Below, in pieces: positions 27,904-36,755 of a DNA stretch of 53,583 bases. The notes beneath the pieces are model-generated. The model made no database searches, was not told where the DNA came from, and worked only from the letters and a program-made list of their open reading frames with translations. Each line of letters starts with the position of its first letter. Positions within the stretch are counted from its first letter, which is position 1. The stretch comes from Sphingomonas sp. (GTDB lineage Bacteria; Pseudomonadota; Alphaproteobacteria; Sphingomonadales; Sphingomonadaceae), in assembly GCA_017849555.1 (NCBI GenBank), contig JAFIGU010000083.1, forward strand, positions 1-53,583, given 5' to 3'. Made by a program: the position numbers and the translations under genes.

Positions 27904-28703
27904 GCGGATTGATGGCCGGAAAGCGCGGGCTGATTATGGGCCTCGCAAACGACAAATCGCTGGCATGGGGTATTGCGAAGAAATTGAGCGAAGCCGGTGC
28001 GGAACTGGCGTTCAGCTATCAGGGCGGGGCGATGGCGAAGCGCGTCCGCCCGCTGGCCGAGCAGCTCGGCGTGGCGCGGCTGTTCGATTGCGACGTCAGC
28101 GACATGGCGGCGCTCGACGCGACGTTCGAGGCGCTGGCGCAGGAATGGCCGACGATCGATTTCGTCGTCCACGCGATCGGCTTTTCGGACAAGTCCCAGC
28201 TGCGCGGGCGCTTTTACGACACGACGCTCGACAATTTCCTGATGACGATGAACGTCTCGGCCTATTCGCTGGTCGCGGTGGCGAAGCGCGCCCGCGCGAT
28301 GATGCCCGAAGGCGGCTCGATCCTGACGCTGACCTATTATGGCGCGGAAAAGGTCATCCCGCATTATAACGTGATGGGGGTCGCCAAATCGGCGCTGGAG
28401 ACGAGCGTGAAATATCTCGCGGTCGACCTCGGGCCGGAGAACATCCGCATCAACGGCATTTCCGCCGGCCCGATCCAGACGCTCGCGGCGCGCGGCATCG
28501 GCGATTTCAACTATATCCTGAAATGGAATGAGCTGAATTCGCCGCTGCGTCGCACCGTGACGATCGAGGACGTCGGGGGCGCCGGCCTCTATCTCCTGTC
28601 CGATCTCGCATCGGGGGTGACGGGCGAAATCCATCATGTCGACGCGGGCTATAACGTGATCGGGATGAAGGCGGAGGACGCGCCGGACATCGCGCTCGCC
28701 TGA
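27900..28703 (+). CDS. fabI: Enoyl-[acyl-carrier-protein] reductase (NADH) FabI
   Basis: The predicted protein has 267 residues from GTG 27900, overlapping the brkB-type gene by 4 bp; a frame open to 27300 is a shadow. Features are an SDR-like nucleotide fold (GKRGLIMGLANDKSLAWGIAK), HAIGFSDKSQL, and catalytic Tyr146, Tyr156 and Lys163 in LTYYGAEKVIPHYNVMGVAK, numbered as in the E. coli enzyme. It reduces the trans-2-enoyl-ACP double bond in each round of fatty-acid elongation and is the triclosan/isoniazid-class target. Its stop shares one base with the next ATG. Confidence 0.97.
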   Translation: MSGLMAGKRGLIMGLANDKSLAWGIAKKLSEAGAELAFSYQGGAMAKRVRPLAEQLGVARLFDCDVSDMAALDATFEALAQEWPTIDFVVHAIGFSDKSQLRGRFYDTTLDNFLMTMNVSAYSLVAVAKRARAMMPEGGSILTLTYYGAEKVIPHYNVMGVAKSALETSVKYLAVDLGPENIRINGISAGPIQTLAARGIGDFNYILKWNELNSPLRRTVTIEDVGGAGLYLLSDLASGVTGEIHHVDAGYNVIGMKAEDAPDIALA

Positions 28704-29227
28704 TGACGATCGCCATCCGCCCCGCGCGCGCCGAGGACGTCGCCGCGATCGACGCGTTGCTGCGCGAGAGCTTTCCCGCGCCCGACGAGGCGATGCTGGT
28801 GCGCGATCTGTGCGCCGAGGGCGATATGGTGCTGACGCTCGTCGCCTATGACGAAGTTGCGGCGCGGCTGGCCGGCGCGATCGTGTTCAGCCGGATGGCG
28901 GTGACGGTCGGCGGCAAGCAAGTGCCCGCGGTCGCGCTCGCGCCGGTCGCTGTCGCCCCCAATTATCGCCGGCAGGGCGTGGCCGAGGCGCTGATCCGCG
29001 CCGGGCATGACATGCTGGAGAGCGCCGGGGTGGTGCTGAGCTTCGTGCTCGGCGAGCCCGAATTCTACGGTCGCTTCGGCTATGACGCGGCGGTGGCGCG
29101 CAATTTCACCTCGCCTTATGCCGGCGACTATTTCATGGCGCTGGCGCTGCAGGGCGGGCTGGTGCCGTGTGGCGTACGCGAAGAGGCGCACCACGCGCCG
29201 GCCTTCGCAAGACTGGGAACGCAATGA
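28703..29227 (+). CDS. GNAT family N-acetyltransferase
   Basis: The predicted protein has 174 residues. The N-terminus [20 protein letters not shown] is the typical first strand and helix of GNAT domains. The acetyl-CoA loop is visible as [18 protein letters not shown] (R/Q-x-x-G-x-G/A motif A). The later segment [18 protein letters not shown] is typical of the YhbS-like subfamily. The substrate is unknown. It overlaps fabI by 1 bp and aroC by 4 bp, so it is an integral part of the operon. Confidence 0.9.
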   Translation: MTIAIRPARAEDVAAIDALLRESFPAPDEAMLVRDLCAEGDMVLTLVAYDEVAARLAGAIVFSRMAVTVGGKQVPAVALAPVAVAPNYRRQGVAEALIRAGHDMLESAGVVLSFVLGEPEFYGRFGYDAAVARNFTSPYAGDYFMALALQGGLVPCGVREEAHHAPAFARLGTQ

Positions 29228-30291
29228 GCTTCAACACCTTCGGCCGCGTTTTCCGCTTCACCACCTGGGGCGAGAGCCATGGGCCGGCGCTGGGCGCGGT
29301 GGTCGACGGCTGCCCGCCGGGTCTGGCGCTGACCGAGGCCGATATCCAGCCGTGGCTCGACAAGCGCCGCCCCGGCCAGTCGCGCTTCACCACCCAGCGG
29401 CGCGAGCCCGACGAAGTGCGCATCCTTTCGGGGATATTCGAGGGTCGGACCACCGGCACCCCGATCAGCCTGATGATCGAGAATGTCGACCAGCGCTCGA
29501 AGGATTATTCGGAGGTCGCCAAGGCCTATCGTCCCGGCCATGCCGATTATGCCTATGACGCCAAATACGGCTTCCGCGACTATCGCGGCGGCGGGCGATC
29601 CTCGGCACGCGAGACCGCGGCGCGGGTCGCGGCCGGCGGGGTGGCGCGGCTGGTCGTGCCCGGGGTGCGCATCCGCGCCTGGGTCGAGGCGGTCGGCGGC
29701 GGTGCGATCGACCCGGCCGCGTTCGACGATGCCGAGATCGACCGCAACGCCTTCTTCTGCCCCGATGCCGCCGCCGCGCAGCGCTGGGAGCAGCGCATCG
29801 ATGCCGCGCGCAAGGCCGGATCGTCGCTCGGCGCGATCGTTGCGTGCGAGGCGACCGGGGTCCCCGCCGGCTGGGGCGCGCCGCTCTATGCCAAACTCGA
29901 CAGCGAGCTCGCCGCGGCATGCATGTCGATCAACGCGGTCAAGGGGGTGGAGATCGGCGACGGTTTCGCTGCCGCCGCGCTGACCGGCGAGGAAAATGCC
30001 GATGCGATGCGCCCAGGGAATGGCGGCCCGCGCTTCCTCGCCAATCATGCCGGCGGGATCGCGGGGGGCATTTCGACCGGCCAGCCGCTGCGCCTGCGCG
30101 TCGCGTTCAAGCCGACCAGCTCGATCCTTACCCCGGTGGAGACGATCACCCGCGACGGCGAGGCGAGCGAGATCATGACGCGCGGCCGGCACGACCCGTG
30201 CGTCGGCATCCGCGGGGTACCGGTGGTCGAGGCGATGGTCGCGCTGGTGCTCGCCGATCAGGCGCTGCTCCACCGCGCGCAATGCGGGTGA
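29224..30291 (+). CDS. aroC: Chorismate synthase
   Basis: The predicted protein has 355 residues. ATG 29224 overlaps the GNAT stop as ATGA; the frame open to 29167 is rejected. Diagnostic segments are [11 protein letters not shown] at the start, [20 protein letters not shown] in the middle and [18 protein letters not shown] near the end, all FMN- or substrate-site signatures of AroC. It converts 5-enolpyruvylshikimate-3-phosphate to chorismate using reduced FMN, feeding pheA and other aromatic branches. It is the last gene of brkB-fabI-GNAT-aroC. Confidence 0.97.
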   Translation: MSFNTFGRVFRFTTWGESHGPALGAVVDGCPPGLALTEADIQPWLDKRRPGQSRFTTQRREPDEVRILSGIFEGRTTGTPISLMIENVDQRSKDYSEVAKAYRPGHADYAYDAKYGFRDYRGGGRSSARETAARVAAGGVARLVVPGVRIRAWVEAVGGGAIDPAAFDDAEIDRNAFFCPDAAAAQRWEQRIDAARKAGSSLGAIVACEATGVPAGWGAPLYAKLDSELAAACMSINAVKGVEIGDGFAAAALTGEENADAMRPGNGGPRFLANHAGGIAGGISTGQPLRLRVAFKPTSSILTPVETITRDGEASEIMTRGRHDPCVGIRGVPVVEAMVALVLADQALLHRAQCG

Positions 30292-30304
30292 ACCCTGCTC
30301 CTTA

Positions 30305-30367
30305 CCACCCCGGCGCAGGCCCAGCATCGGGCCGATCGTGACTGGACCCCCGCCTGCGCCGGGGTGG
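30305..30367. repeat. REP-like inverted repeat, family C variant
   Basis: CCACCCCGGCGCAGGC (30305-30320) and GCCTGCGCCGGGGTGG (30352-30367) are perfect reverse complements separated by 31 bp that include GGCCCAGCATCGGGCC-like sequence. It follows aroC and can serve as its 3' hairpin. The rest of the gap to 30606 holds no recognisable gene. Confidence 0.85.
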
Positions 30368-30606
30368 AGCGCGTTTCTACAAACGCTGGTGTGTTGCCGA
30401 TACGCCACCCACAAAACGAATCACGCAACCTGAACAGATCGAAAGAATCACTTCACCCTTCGATCGACACACTTCACCGTTGCAGCAATATTTCATCACC
30501 CAGGCTTAATGGACGAGCCGTTGCCTCATCGGGGCCAAGCGCCCCCGCTCGCCGGATTTCTCCCCTATATTGTTCTCACAACAGGGAACAGACAGGAGAA
30601 GATCTA

Positions 30607-30900
30607 GTGAAGTTCCTCCCACTCCTCGCCGCCACCGCGCTGATCCTGCCGACCGTTGCCGTCGCCCAGTCCACCCCGGACGATCAGGCCGCCGCCCCCG
30701 CCAAGAGCAAGCACGGCAAGAAGCACAAGGATACGTTGCCGGCGCCGGACAGCTCGGCCGCCCCGGCCGACACGACCGCGACGCCGCCTGCGGCGAGCGA
30801 TCCGTCGAGCGCCCCGTCGGCGCCGAGCGCGTCGCCGCCGTCCAGTGCGTCGCCGTCGAGCACCGATCCGTCGGCCGCGCCGACGCCGCCGCGCTTCTGA
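30607..30900 (+). CDS. Small exported Ala/Ser/Pro-rich protein
   Basis: The predicted protein has 97 residues from GTG 30607, preceded by ACAGGAGAAG, an excellent ribosome binding site; upstream extension of the frame to 30364 passes through a repeat and is rejected. A signal peptide is clear (VKFLPLLAATALILPTVAVAQ). The mature part is a short basic stretch (KSKHGKKHK) followed by a low-complexity A/S/P/D tail ending TPPRF. It is probably an unstructured periplasmic or surface protein. The family is not recognised, and the composition would make homology searches ambiguous. Confidence 0.7.
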   Translation: MKFLPLLAATALILPTVAVAQSTPDDQAAAPAKSKHGKKHKDTLPAPDSSAAPADTTATPPAASDPSSAPSAPSASPPSSASPSSTDPSAAPTPPRF

Positions 30901-30942
30901 TCGGCACGGCATAACGCCCTTCCCTTCCACGGGAGGGACCGG

Positions 30943-30976
30943 GGGTGGGGGCAGCCGATAGCGGCTGTCCCCACCC
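30943..30976. terminator. Bidirectional hairpin between the small exported protein and purA
   Basis: Bases 30943-30957 (GGGTGGGGGCAGCCG) pair with 30962-30976 over 15 bp, including one G-T wobble, around loop ATAG. It lies between convergent genes. There is little T run on either side, so it may act through stem strength or be a REP-type element. Confidence 0.6.
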
Positions 30977-30992
30977 TAATTGTCGTCGCGGC

Positions 30993-32282
30993 TCAGTCCG
31001 CGAACGGATCGCGCACGAGGATCGTGTCCTCGCGCTCGGGGCTGGTCGACACCAGCGCAACCGGGCAGCGGATCAGTTCCTCGACGCGGCGGATATACTT
31101 GATCGCCTGCGCCGGCAGATCGGCCCAGCTCCGCGCCCCGGCGGTCGATTCGCTCCAGCCTTCGACCGTCTCGTAGATCGGCTCGACCTCGGCCTGATCG
31201 GCGGCATGCGCCGGGAAATAATCGAGCGTCTCGCCGCGCAGGCGATAGCCGGTGCAGATCTTCACTTCCTCGAACCCGTCGAGCACGTCGAGCTTGGTCA
31301 GCGCGATCCCGGTGATCCCGCTCACCGCTGCCGACTGGCGCACCAGCACCGCGTCGAACCAGCCGCACCGGCGCTTGCGCCCGGTGACGGTGCCGAATTC
31401 ATGCCCGCGCGTGCCGAGCCGGTCGCCGGTTTCGTCCTCCAGCTCGGTCGGGAACGGGCCGGAGCCGACGCGCGTGGTATAGGCCTTGGCGATCCCCAGC
31501 ACAAAGCCCACGCCGCTCGGCCCGAGGCCGGAGCCGCCCGCTGCCTGCCCCGCGATCGTGTTCGACGAGGTGACGAAGGTATAGGTGCCGTGATCGATAT
31601 CGAGCAGCACGCCCTGCGCGCCTTCGAACAGGATGCGCTGTCCCGCGGCGCGCGCGGCGTTGAGATCGCGCCACACCGGCTTGGCGAAGGGCAGGACGAA
31701 GCCGGCGATTTCCTTGAGCTCGGCGAGCAGCCGCGCGCGGTCGATCGGCGGTTCGCCGAAGCCGGCGCGCAGCGCGTCGTGATGCGCGGTGAGGCGATCG
31801 AGCTGCGGCCCGAGATCGTCGAGATGCGCCAGATCGCAGACGCGGATCGCGCGGCGGCCGACCTTGTCCTCATAGGCCGGGCCAATCCCGCGCCGCGTAG
31901 TGCCGATCTTGCCCGCGCCGCTGGCATCCTCGCGCAGCGCGTCGAGATCGCGGTGGAACGGCAGGATCAGCGCACAATTGTCGGCGATGCGCAAAGTGTC
32001 GGGGGTCGCCGTCACGCCCTGCGCGGCGAGCCGCGCGATCTCGTCGCGCAGCGCCCAGGGATCGAGCACCACGCCATTGCCGATCACCGACGGCGTGCCG
32101 CGCACGATGCCCGAGGGGAGCAGCGACAATTTATAGGTCTTGTCCCCGACGACGAGCGTGTGGCCGGCATTGTGACCGCCCTGAAAGCGCACGACCATAT
32201 CGGCGCGCTCGGCGAGCCAGTCGACGATCTTGCCCTTGCCCTCGTCACCCCATTGGGCGCCGATCACCGCGACATTGGCCAT
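30993..32282 (-). CDS. purA: Adenylosuccinate synthetase
   Basis: The predicted protein has 429 residues. The start [18 protein letters not shown] at 32282 is preceded by AGGGGAGTTTTCG on the minus strand; a frame open to 32354 is not needed. The GTP-binding [11 protein letters not shown] and [11 protein letters not shown] segments, the IMP-site [14 protein letters not shown], and [21 protein letters not shown] are diagnostic. It joins IMP and aspartate with GTP, the committed step to AMP. The adjacent hisZ (121 bp upstream on the same strand) is a common neighbour in alphaproteobacteria. Confidence 0.98.
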   Translation of the reverse strand: MANVAVIGAQWGDEGKGKIVDWLAERADMVVRFQGGHNAGHTLVVGDKTYKLSLLPSGIVRGTPSVIGNGVVLDPWALRDEIARLAAQGVTATPDTLRIADNCALILPFHRDLDALREDASGAGKIGTTRRGIGPAYEDKVGRRAIRVCDLAHLDDLGPQLDRLTAHHDALRAGFGEPPIDRARLLAELKEIAGFVLPFAKPVWRDLNAARAAGQRILFEGAQGVLLDIDHGTYTFVTSSNTIAGQAAGGSGLGPSGVGFVLGIAKAYTTRVGSGPFPTELEDETGDRLGTRGHEFGTVTGRKRRCGWFDAVLVRQSAAVSGITGIALTKLDVLDGFEEVKICTGYRLRGETLDYFPAHAADQAEVEPIYETVEGWSESTAGARSWADLPAQAIKYIRRVEELIRCPVALVSTSPEREDTILVRDPFAD

Positions 32283-32403
32283 GGATACGAAAACTCCCCT
32301 GCCGGGGCTGACCCACGCGCCCTTCGACAGGACTCGGCACGCGGGCTTTCTCAAGATTTCGCCGCGCCGGTAGCCGTGCGCGGGTCAGGCTGTCAACCGG
32401 CGA

Positions 32404-33498
32404 TCAGGCGCCGAGCGGTCGCGCCACCCCCGCATCGAGAATATGCGTGCAGAGCTGCGCCTCGGGCGTGTCGCCCGGTTCGAGTGCGGCGACCGTCACC
32501 CAGCCGGCGGCGCGCATCCGCGCACCCTCGGCAGCCGGGGTGGCATAAGGCAGGAACAGCCGGCGGCGCTCATGGCTGGCGCTTCCGCCCAGCCCGTCGG
32601 CGTACAGGGTGAAGCCCGTCGCCATTTCCTCGGCGCCATCCTCGCGCATCACGCGATAGGTGCCGCCACGCCCGACCTCGCGCGTCGCGCCCGCGACGAA
32701 CAGCGAGAAGCCGAGCCAGGTCTGATATTCGAATCCGTGGCGCTCGGTCGGGTCGAGCGTGAGCTGGACGCGATCGCCCAGCGCATCGACGATATCCGCC
32801 AGCCCGGCGATCCGCGAGGCGAGGATGCCGGTCGTATCGAACGCCTGCAGCCGCTCGAGCGCCTGCGGGAACGGCCCGGCGGCGGCGATCAGCGGGAGAT
32901 AGGCCGGCGCCAGCGCCGCGACCCCGCCGGCGTCCTTGGCATCGAGCCGCTCGCGCAGCGCGTCGACATCGGCAACGGGCAGCACCGGGGCGAGCGTGTC
33001 GACCAGATCGGGCAGGGTGAAATCGATCGTGATCCCGGTGGCGCCGGCGGCTTCGAGCGCGTCGACCGCGACCGTCACCACCTCGCGCGCCGCCGCAATC
33101 GAATCGAGCCCGATCAGCTCGCACCCGAGCTGGCGCATCTCGCGCGACGGATTGAGCGCGTCGCCGCGCAGCTTGAGCACCGAGCCGGCATAGCTCAGCC
33201 GCACCGGGCGCGGGTGGTGCGCCATCCGCGTCGCCGCGATCCGCGCGATCTGCGCGGTGAGATCGGGGCGGATCGCCATCGTCCGCTGCGAGACCGGATC
33301 GACGAAGCGCACCGCGTTGCGTAAGCCGCCGTCCTTGAGCCGCGAGCCGAGCCCGTCGGCGAATTCGGCAAGCGGCGGATCGGTGCGCTCGTAACCGTGG
33401 CTCGCCGCCGCCGCGAGCACCCGCGCCTCCACCGCCGCCGCCGCATCGGCGAACGGGGGCAAGGTGTCGCGGAAACCTTCGGGGAGCAATGCGGTCAT
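32404..33498 (-). CDS. hisZ: ATP phosphoribosyltransferase regulatory subunit
   Basis: The predicted protein has 364 residues, starting MTALLPEGFRDTLPPFADAA. It is HisRS-like (RPDLTAQIARIAATR, LSYAGSVLKLRGDALNPSRE, VGRGGTYRVM) but shorter than HisRS and lacks its anticodon-binding domain, as expected for HisZ. It associates with the short catalytic HisG to give the first, feedback-regulated step of histidine synthesis; hisG is not in this window. It is probably co-transcribed with purA downstream. Misannotation as histidyl-tRNA synthetase is the main alternative. Confidence 0.9.
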   Translation of the reverse strand: MTALLPEGFRDTLPPFADAAAAVEARVLAAAASHGYERTDPPLAEFADGLGSRLKDGGLRNAVRFVDPVSQRTMAIRPDLTAQIARIAATRMAHHPRPVRLSYAGSVLKLRGDALNPSREMRQLGCELIGLDSIAAAREVVTVAVDALEAAGATGITIDFTLPDLVDTLAPVLPVADVDALRERLDAKDAGGVAALAPAYLPLIAAAGPFPQALERLQAFDTTGILASRIAGLADIVDALGDRVQLTLDPTERHGFEYQTWLGFSLFVAGATREVGRGGTYRVMREDGAEEMATGFTLYADGLGGSASHERRRLFLPYATPAAEGARMRAAGWVTVAALEPGDTPEAQLCTHILDAGVARPLGA

Positions 33499-33559
33499 CG
33501 TGGCGCTGTCCTGATCTGCATCGCGCGCTTCGTCGTTATGCGTCGCGCCGTCAACCTAT

Positions 33560-33641
33560 CCCCGTTCGGGCTGAGCTTGTCGAAGCCCTGCACTTTCTTC
33601 CGACGAAGAAGTGCAGCCCTTCGACAAGCTCAGGGCAAACG
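33560..33641. repeat. REP-like inverted repeat, family B
   Basis: The left arm CGTTCGGGCTGAGCTTGTCG then AAGCCCTGCAC and the right arm GTGCAGCCCTTCGACAAGCT then CAGGGCAAACG are reverse complements with small differences. It lies between the serA stop and the hisZ start, both minus-strand genes. It is closely related to 1623-1710. Confidence 0.88.
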
Positions 33642-33673
33642 GAGGGAGGGCTGGTGCGCCCTCCCCCCTTACC

Positions 33674-35251
33674 TCAGAACGCCAAACCCATCGCGGTCTT
33701 GACGCCCGGGAGCGCCTTGACCCCGGCGAGCAGCTCGGCGCTCACTTCGTCGTCGACCGAGAGCAGCAGCACCGCCTCGCCGCCCGCCTGACGCCGGCCG
33801 AGGTGGAAAGTGCCGATGTTGACCCCGGCCTCGCCGAGCAGCGTCCCGATCCGGCCGATGAACCCCGGCGCGTCCTCGTTGACGACGTAGAGCATGTGCC
33901 CGGCAAGATCGGCCTCGACCTTGATCCCGAACAGCTCGACCAGCCGCGGCGCCGAATCGCCGAACAAGGTGCCGGCCACCGAACGTTCGCCGGCCTCGGT
34001 CTTGACCGAGACGCGGACGAGCGTGTGGTAATCGCCCTCGCGCTCGGTGCGGATCTCGCGCACCTCGATCCCGCGCTCGCGGGCGAGGAACGGCGCGTTG
34101 ACCATGTTCACCGTGTCGGTCTGGGTGCGGAGGAAGCCCGACAGCACCGCCGAGACGATCGGCTTGGGATTGAGCTCCGCCGCGGCGCCCTCGGCGTGGA
34201 TCGAGATGCGCGGGATCACGCCGTGCGACAATTGCCCGACGAGGCTGCCGAGCTTTTCGGCCAGCGCCATATAGGGCTTGAGCTTGGGCGCTTCCTCGGC
34301 CGACAGGCTCGGCATGTTGAGCGCATTGGTGACGCCGCCGGTGACGAGATAATCCGCCATCTGCTCGGCGACCTGGATCGCGACATTGACCTGCGCCTCG
34401 GTGGTCGACGCGCCGAGATGCGGGGTGGAGATGAAGTTCGGCGTGCCGAACAGCGGGCTCTCCTTCGCCGGCTCGGTGACGAACACGTCGAGCGCGGCGC
34501 CGGCGATATGACCCGAATCGAGCCCGGCCTTGAGCGCTTCCTCGTCGATCAGCCCGCCGCGCGCGCAATTGATGATGCGCACGCCCGGCTTGGTCTTGGC
34601 AAGATTTTCCGCCGACAGGATGTTGCGGGTCTGGTCGGTCAGCGGGGTGTGGAGCGTGATGAAATCGGCGCGGGCGAGCAATTCGTCCAGCGTCACTTTC
34701 TCCACGCCCATCTCGACCGCGCGCTCGGGGGTGAGGAAGGGATCGTAAGCGACCACCTTCATTTTCAGCCCGTGGGCGCGATCCGCGACGATGCCGCCGA
34801 TATTGCCCGCCCCGATCAGCCCGAGCGTCTTGGCGGTCAGCTCGACGCCCATGAAGCGGTTCTTCTCCCACTTGCCGGCCTGGGTCGAGGCATCGGCCTC
34901 GGGGAGCTGGCGGGCGAGCGCGAACATCAGCGCGATGGCATGTTCGGCGGTGGTGATCGAATTGCCGAACGGGGTGTTCATCACCACCACGCCCTTCGCC
35001 GACGCGGCAGGGATATCGACATTGTCGACCCCGATCCCGGCGCGGCCGACCACCTTCAAATTGGTCGCGGCGTCGAGGATCTCCTTGGTCACCTTGGTCG
35101 AGGAACGGATCGCCAGGCCGTCATATTGGCCGATGATCGCCTTCAATTCCTCCGGGGTCTTGCCGGTGATCTCGTCCACTTCCACGCCGCGCTCGCGGAA
35201 AATCTGCGCGGCCTTGGGGTCCATTTTGTCGCTGATAAGTACCTTGGGCAT
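33674..35251 (-). CDS. serA: D-3-phosphoglycerate dehydrogenase
   Basis: The predicted protein has 525 residues, starting MPKVLISDKMDPKAAQIF at 35251. The substrate and NAD domains carry VVGRAGIGVDNVD and LGLIGAGNIGGIVADRA (Rossmann), with catalytic residues in NCARGGLIDEEAL and STPHLGAST. A long C-terminal extension includes an intervening domain and a final ACT domain (VNEDAPGFIGRIGTLLGEAG), the serine feedback site. It performs the first step of serine synthesis. A perfect 10-bp hairpin just upstream ends at the A of the start codon. It is downstream of serC on the same strand. Confidence 0.98.
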   Translation of the reverse strand: MPKVLISDKMDPKAAQIFRERGVEVDEITGKTPEELKAIIGQYDGLAIRSSTKVTKEILDAATNLKVVGRAGIGVDNVDIPAASAKGVVVMNTPFGNSITTAEHAIALMFALARQLPEADASTQAGKWEKNRFMGVELTAKTLGLIGAGNIGGIVADRAHGLKMKVVAYDPFLTPERAVEMGVEKVTLDELLARADFITLHTPLTDQTRNILSAENLAKTKPGVRIINCARGGLIDEEALKAGLDSGHIAGAALDVFVTEPAKESPLFGTPNFISTPHLGASTTEAQVNVAIQVAEQMADYLVTGGVTNALNMPSLSAEEAPKLKPYMALAEKLGSLVGQLSHGVIPRISIHAEGAAAELNPKPIVSAVLSGFLRTQTDTVNMVNAPFLARERGIEVREIRTEREGDYHTLVRVSVKTEAGERSVAGTLFGDSAPRLVELFGIKVEADLAGHMLYVVNEDAPGFIGRIGTLLGEAGVNIGTFHLGRRQAGGEAVLLLSVDDEVSAELLAGVKALPGVKTAMGLAF

Positions 35252-35276
35252 GACGTTTGCCTTTTTGCAAACGTCA
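35251..35276 (-). promoter_or_regulatory. Hairpin covering the serA ribosome binding site and start codon
   Basis: Read on the minus strand, TGACGTTTGC (35276-35267) pairs perfectly with GCAAACGTCA (35260-35251) around loop AAAAAG. The last base of the 3' arm is the A of the serA ATG, and the A/G-rich candidate ribosome binding site (AAAAAGG) is in the loop and top of the stem. In mRNA this could modulate serA translation. The structure is seen directly; regulation is inference. Confidence 0.6.
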
Positions 35277-35352
35277 TCCTGACGAAAGTCAGAATCTCAT
35301 GCGGCAAGCGAACAGCGTGCCGCCTGAGACCCCAGCTTTCGCTGGGATGACG
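35272..35352. repeat. Divergent REP-like repeat between serC and serA
   Basis: CGTCATCC...TCTCATGCGGCA (35272 onward) is mirrored by TGCCGCCTGAGA...GGGATGACG ending at 35352. The GGGATGACG end matches the ends of family A elements, but the interior differs. Its left end overlaps the serA start-codon hairpin. It fills the short serC-serA gap. Confidence 0.65.
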
Positions 35353-35355
35353 GGA

Positions 35356-36516
35356 TTAGTTGGAAGCCTTGGCCGCGGAATAGGCCCAGTCGAGCCACGG
35401 CCCGAGCGCCTCGATATCGGCGGCATCGACCGTCGCGCCGCACCAGATGCGCAGGCCCGCGGGCGCGTCGCGATAGCCGGCGACGTCGAACGCGGCGCCT
35501 TCCTTCTCGAGCAGCCCGGCCATCGTCTTGATGAACGCCTCGTCGGCGCCCGCAACGGTGAGGCACACGCTGGTCTTCGAGCGCGACGCCGGGTCGGGGG
35601 CGAGATGGCCGAGCCAGTCGCGCGCCGCGACGATGCGATCGAGCGCGGCGGCATTGGCGTCCGACCGGGCGATCAGCCCCGCCGCGCCGCCGACCGATTT
35701 CGCCCATTCGAGCGCGAAGATCGCATCTTCCACCGCCAGCATCGACGGGGTGTTGATCGTCTCGCCCTTGAACACGCCCTCGGCGAGCTTGCCCTTGGAC
35801 ACGAGGCGGAAGACCTTCGGCAGCGGCCACGCCGGGGTGTAGGTTTCGAGCCGTTCGACCGCGCGCGGGCCGAGGATCAGCACGCCATGCGCGCCCTCCC
35901 CGCCGAGCACCTTCTGCCACGAGAAGGTCGCGACATCGATCTTGTCCCACGGCAGGTCGTAAGCGAACACCGCGGAGGTCGCGTCGGCGAAGGTCAGCCC
36001 CTCGCGGTCGGCGGCGATCCAGTCGCCGTTCGGCACGCGCACGCCGCTGGTGGTGCCGTTCCAGGTGAATAGCACGTCATGGCTGAAATCGACCTGCGCA
36101 AGATCGGGAAGCTGGCCGTAATCGGCGCGGATCACGTTCGGATCGAGCTTGAGCTGCTTGGCCGCATCGGTGACCCAACCTTCACCGAAGCTTTCCCAAG
36201 CGAGCGTCGTCACCGGGCGCGCACCCAGCATCGTCCACATCGCCATTTCGAACGCGCCGGTATCCGAACCGGGGACGATGCCGATGCGATGCGTATCGGG
36301 CAGGCGGAGCAATTCGCGCATCAGATCGATGCAATATTGCAGCCGCGTCTTGCCCAGCTTCGAGCGATGCGAACGGCCGAGCACCTCGACGTTCAGCTTC
36401 GCCGCATCCCAGCCCGGAGGCTTGGCGCAGGGACCGGAAGAAAAATGGGGACGAGCCGGCCGGGTGGCGGGCTTGGCAGGCGCAGCTTGGGCGCCGGTAA
36501 CGAGCGTATCAGTCAA
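35356..36516 (-). CDS. serC: Phosphoserine aminotransferase
   Basis: The predicted protein has 386 residues from TTG at 36516 (LTDTLVTGAQAAP), chosen because AAGGAG stands 7 nt upstream; a GTG at 36540 would start inside the leader hairpin. The alphaproteobacterial SerC form is evident: HFSSGPCAKPPGWD, GRSHRSKLGK, VPGSDTGAFEMAMW, and PLP-Lys in FSWQKVLGGEGAHGVL. It transaminates 3-phosphohydroxypyruvate to phosphoserine, the step after SerA. The leader carries a two-hairpin structure like the serC RNA motif. It is upstream of serA in the same orientation. Confidence 0.96.
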   Translation of the reverse strand: MTDTLVTGAQAAPAKPATRPARPHFSSGPCAKPPGWDAAKLNVEVLGRSHRSKLGKTRLQYCIDLMRELLRLPDTHRIGIVPGSDTGAFEMAMWTMLGARPVTTLAWESFGEGWVTDAAKQLKLDPNVIRADYGQLPDLAQVDFSHDVLFTWNGTTSGVRVPNGDWIAADREGLTFADATSAVFAYDLPWDKIDVATFSWQKVLGGEGAHGVLILGPRAVERLETYTPAWPLPKVFRLVSKGKLAEGVFKGETINTPSMLAVEDAIFALEWAKSVGGAAGLIARSDANAAALDRIVAARDWLGHLAPDPASRSKTSVCLTVAGADEAFIKTMAGLLEKEGAAFDVAGYRDAPAGLRIWCGATVDAADIEALGPWLDWAYSAAKASN

Positions 36517-36521
36517 TGTAA

Positions 36522-36561
36522 CTCTCCTTGCAGAGAGCACGCGCGGCGTTGGGACCGCGTG
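36522..36561 (-). ncRNA. Probable serC-type RNA leader element
   Basis: Directly before the serC start, the minus strand has two adjacent hairpins. The first is CACGCGG (36561-36555) with CCGCGCGTG (36546-36538), which pairs apart from a 2-nt bulge. The second is CTCTC (36537-36533), loop TGCAAG and GAGAG (36526-36522), whose 3' side and loop contain the AAGGAG ribosome binding site. The serC RNA motif, described upstream of serC in alphaproteobacteria, has this kind of layout with SD sequestration. Identity is judged from memory of that motif. Confidence 0.6.
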
Positions 36562-36630
36562 GCCCGTCGACGGCCCTAGCGATGTGACGGGAGGCTGGCA
36601 ACGGGGATTATTTGCGAAACTTTCTTTGTT

Positions 36631-36648
36631 TCCCCGCGAAGGCGGGGA
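36631..36648. repeat. Isolated REP-type hairpin (half element)
   Basis: TCCCCGC (36631-36637) pairs with GCGGGGA (36642-36648) around GAAG, the same hairpin used in each arm of families A and D. Only one arm is present, between divergent serC and the extensin-like gene. Confidence 0.65.
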
Positions 36649-36755
36649 CAGGGGGCGGCGTCACTCGACTCGTGCCGCCCCATAAACGATTCGCTTCATC
36701 CCCTCTCGCTTGCCGCGAATCCCGCGCAAGCGCAGTAACTTCATCCGTGCGGAGC

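Noticed and set aside
32404..33498. A histidyl-tRNA synthetase
   Set aside because: The protein has the HisRS-like core but is short and lacks the anticodon-binding domain; HisZ next to purA fits better.
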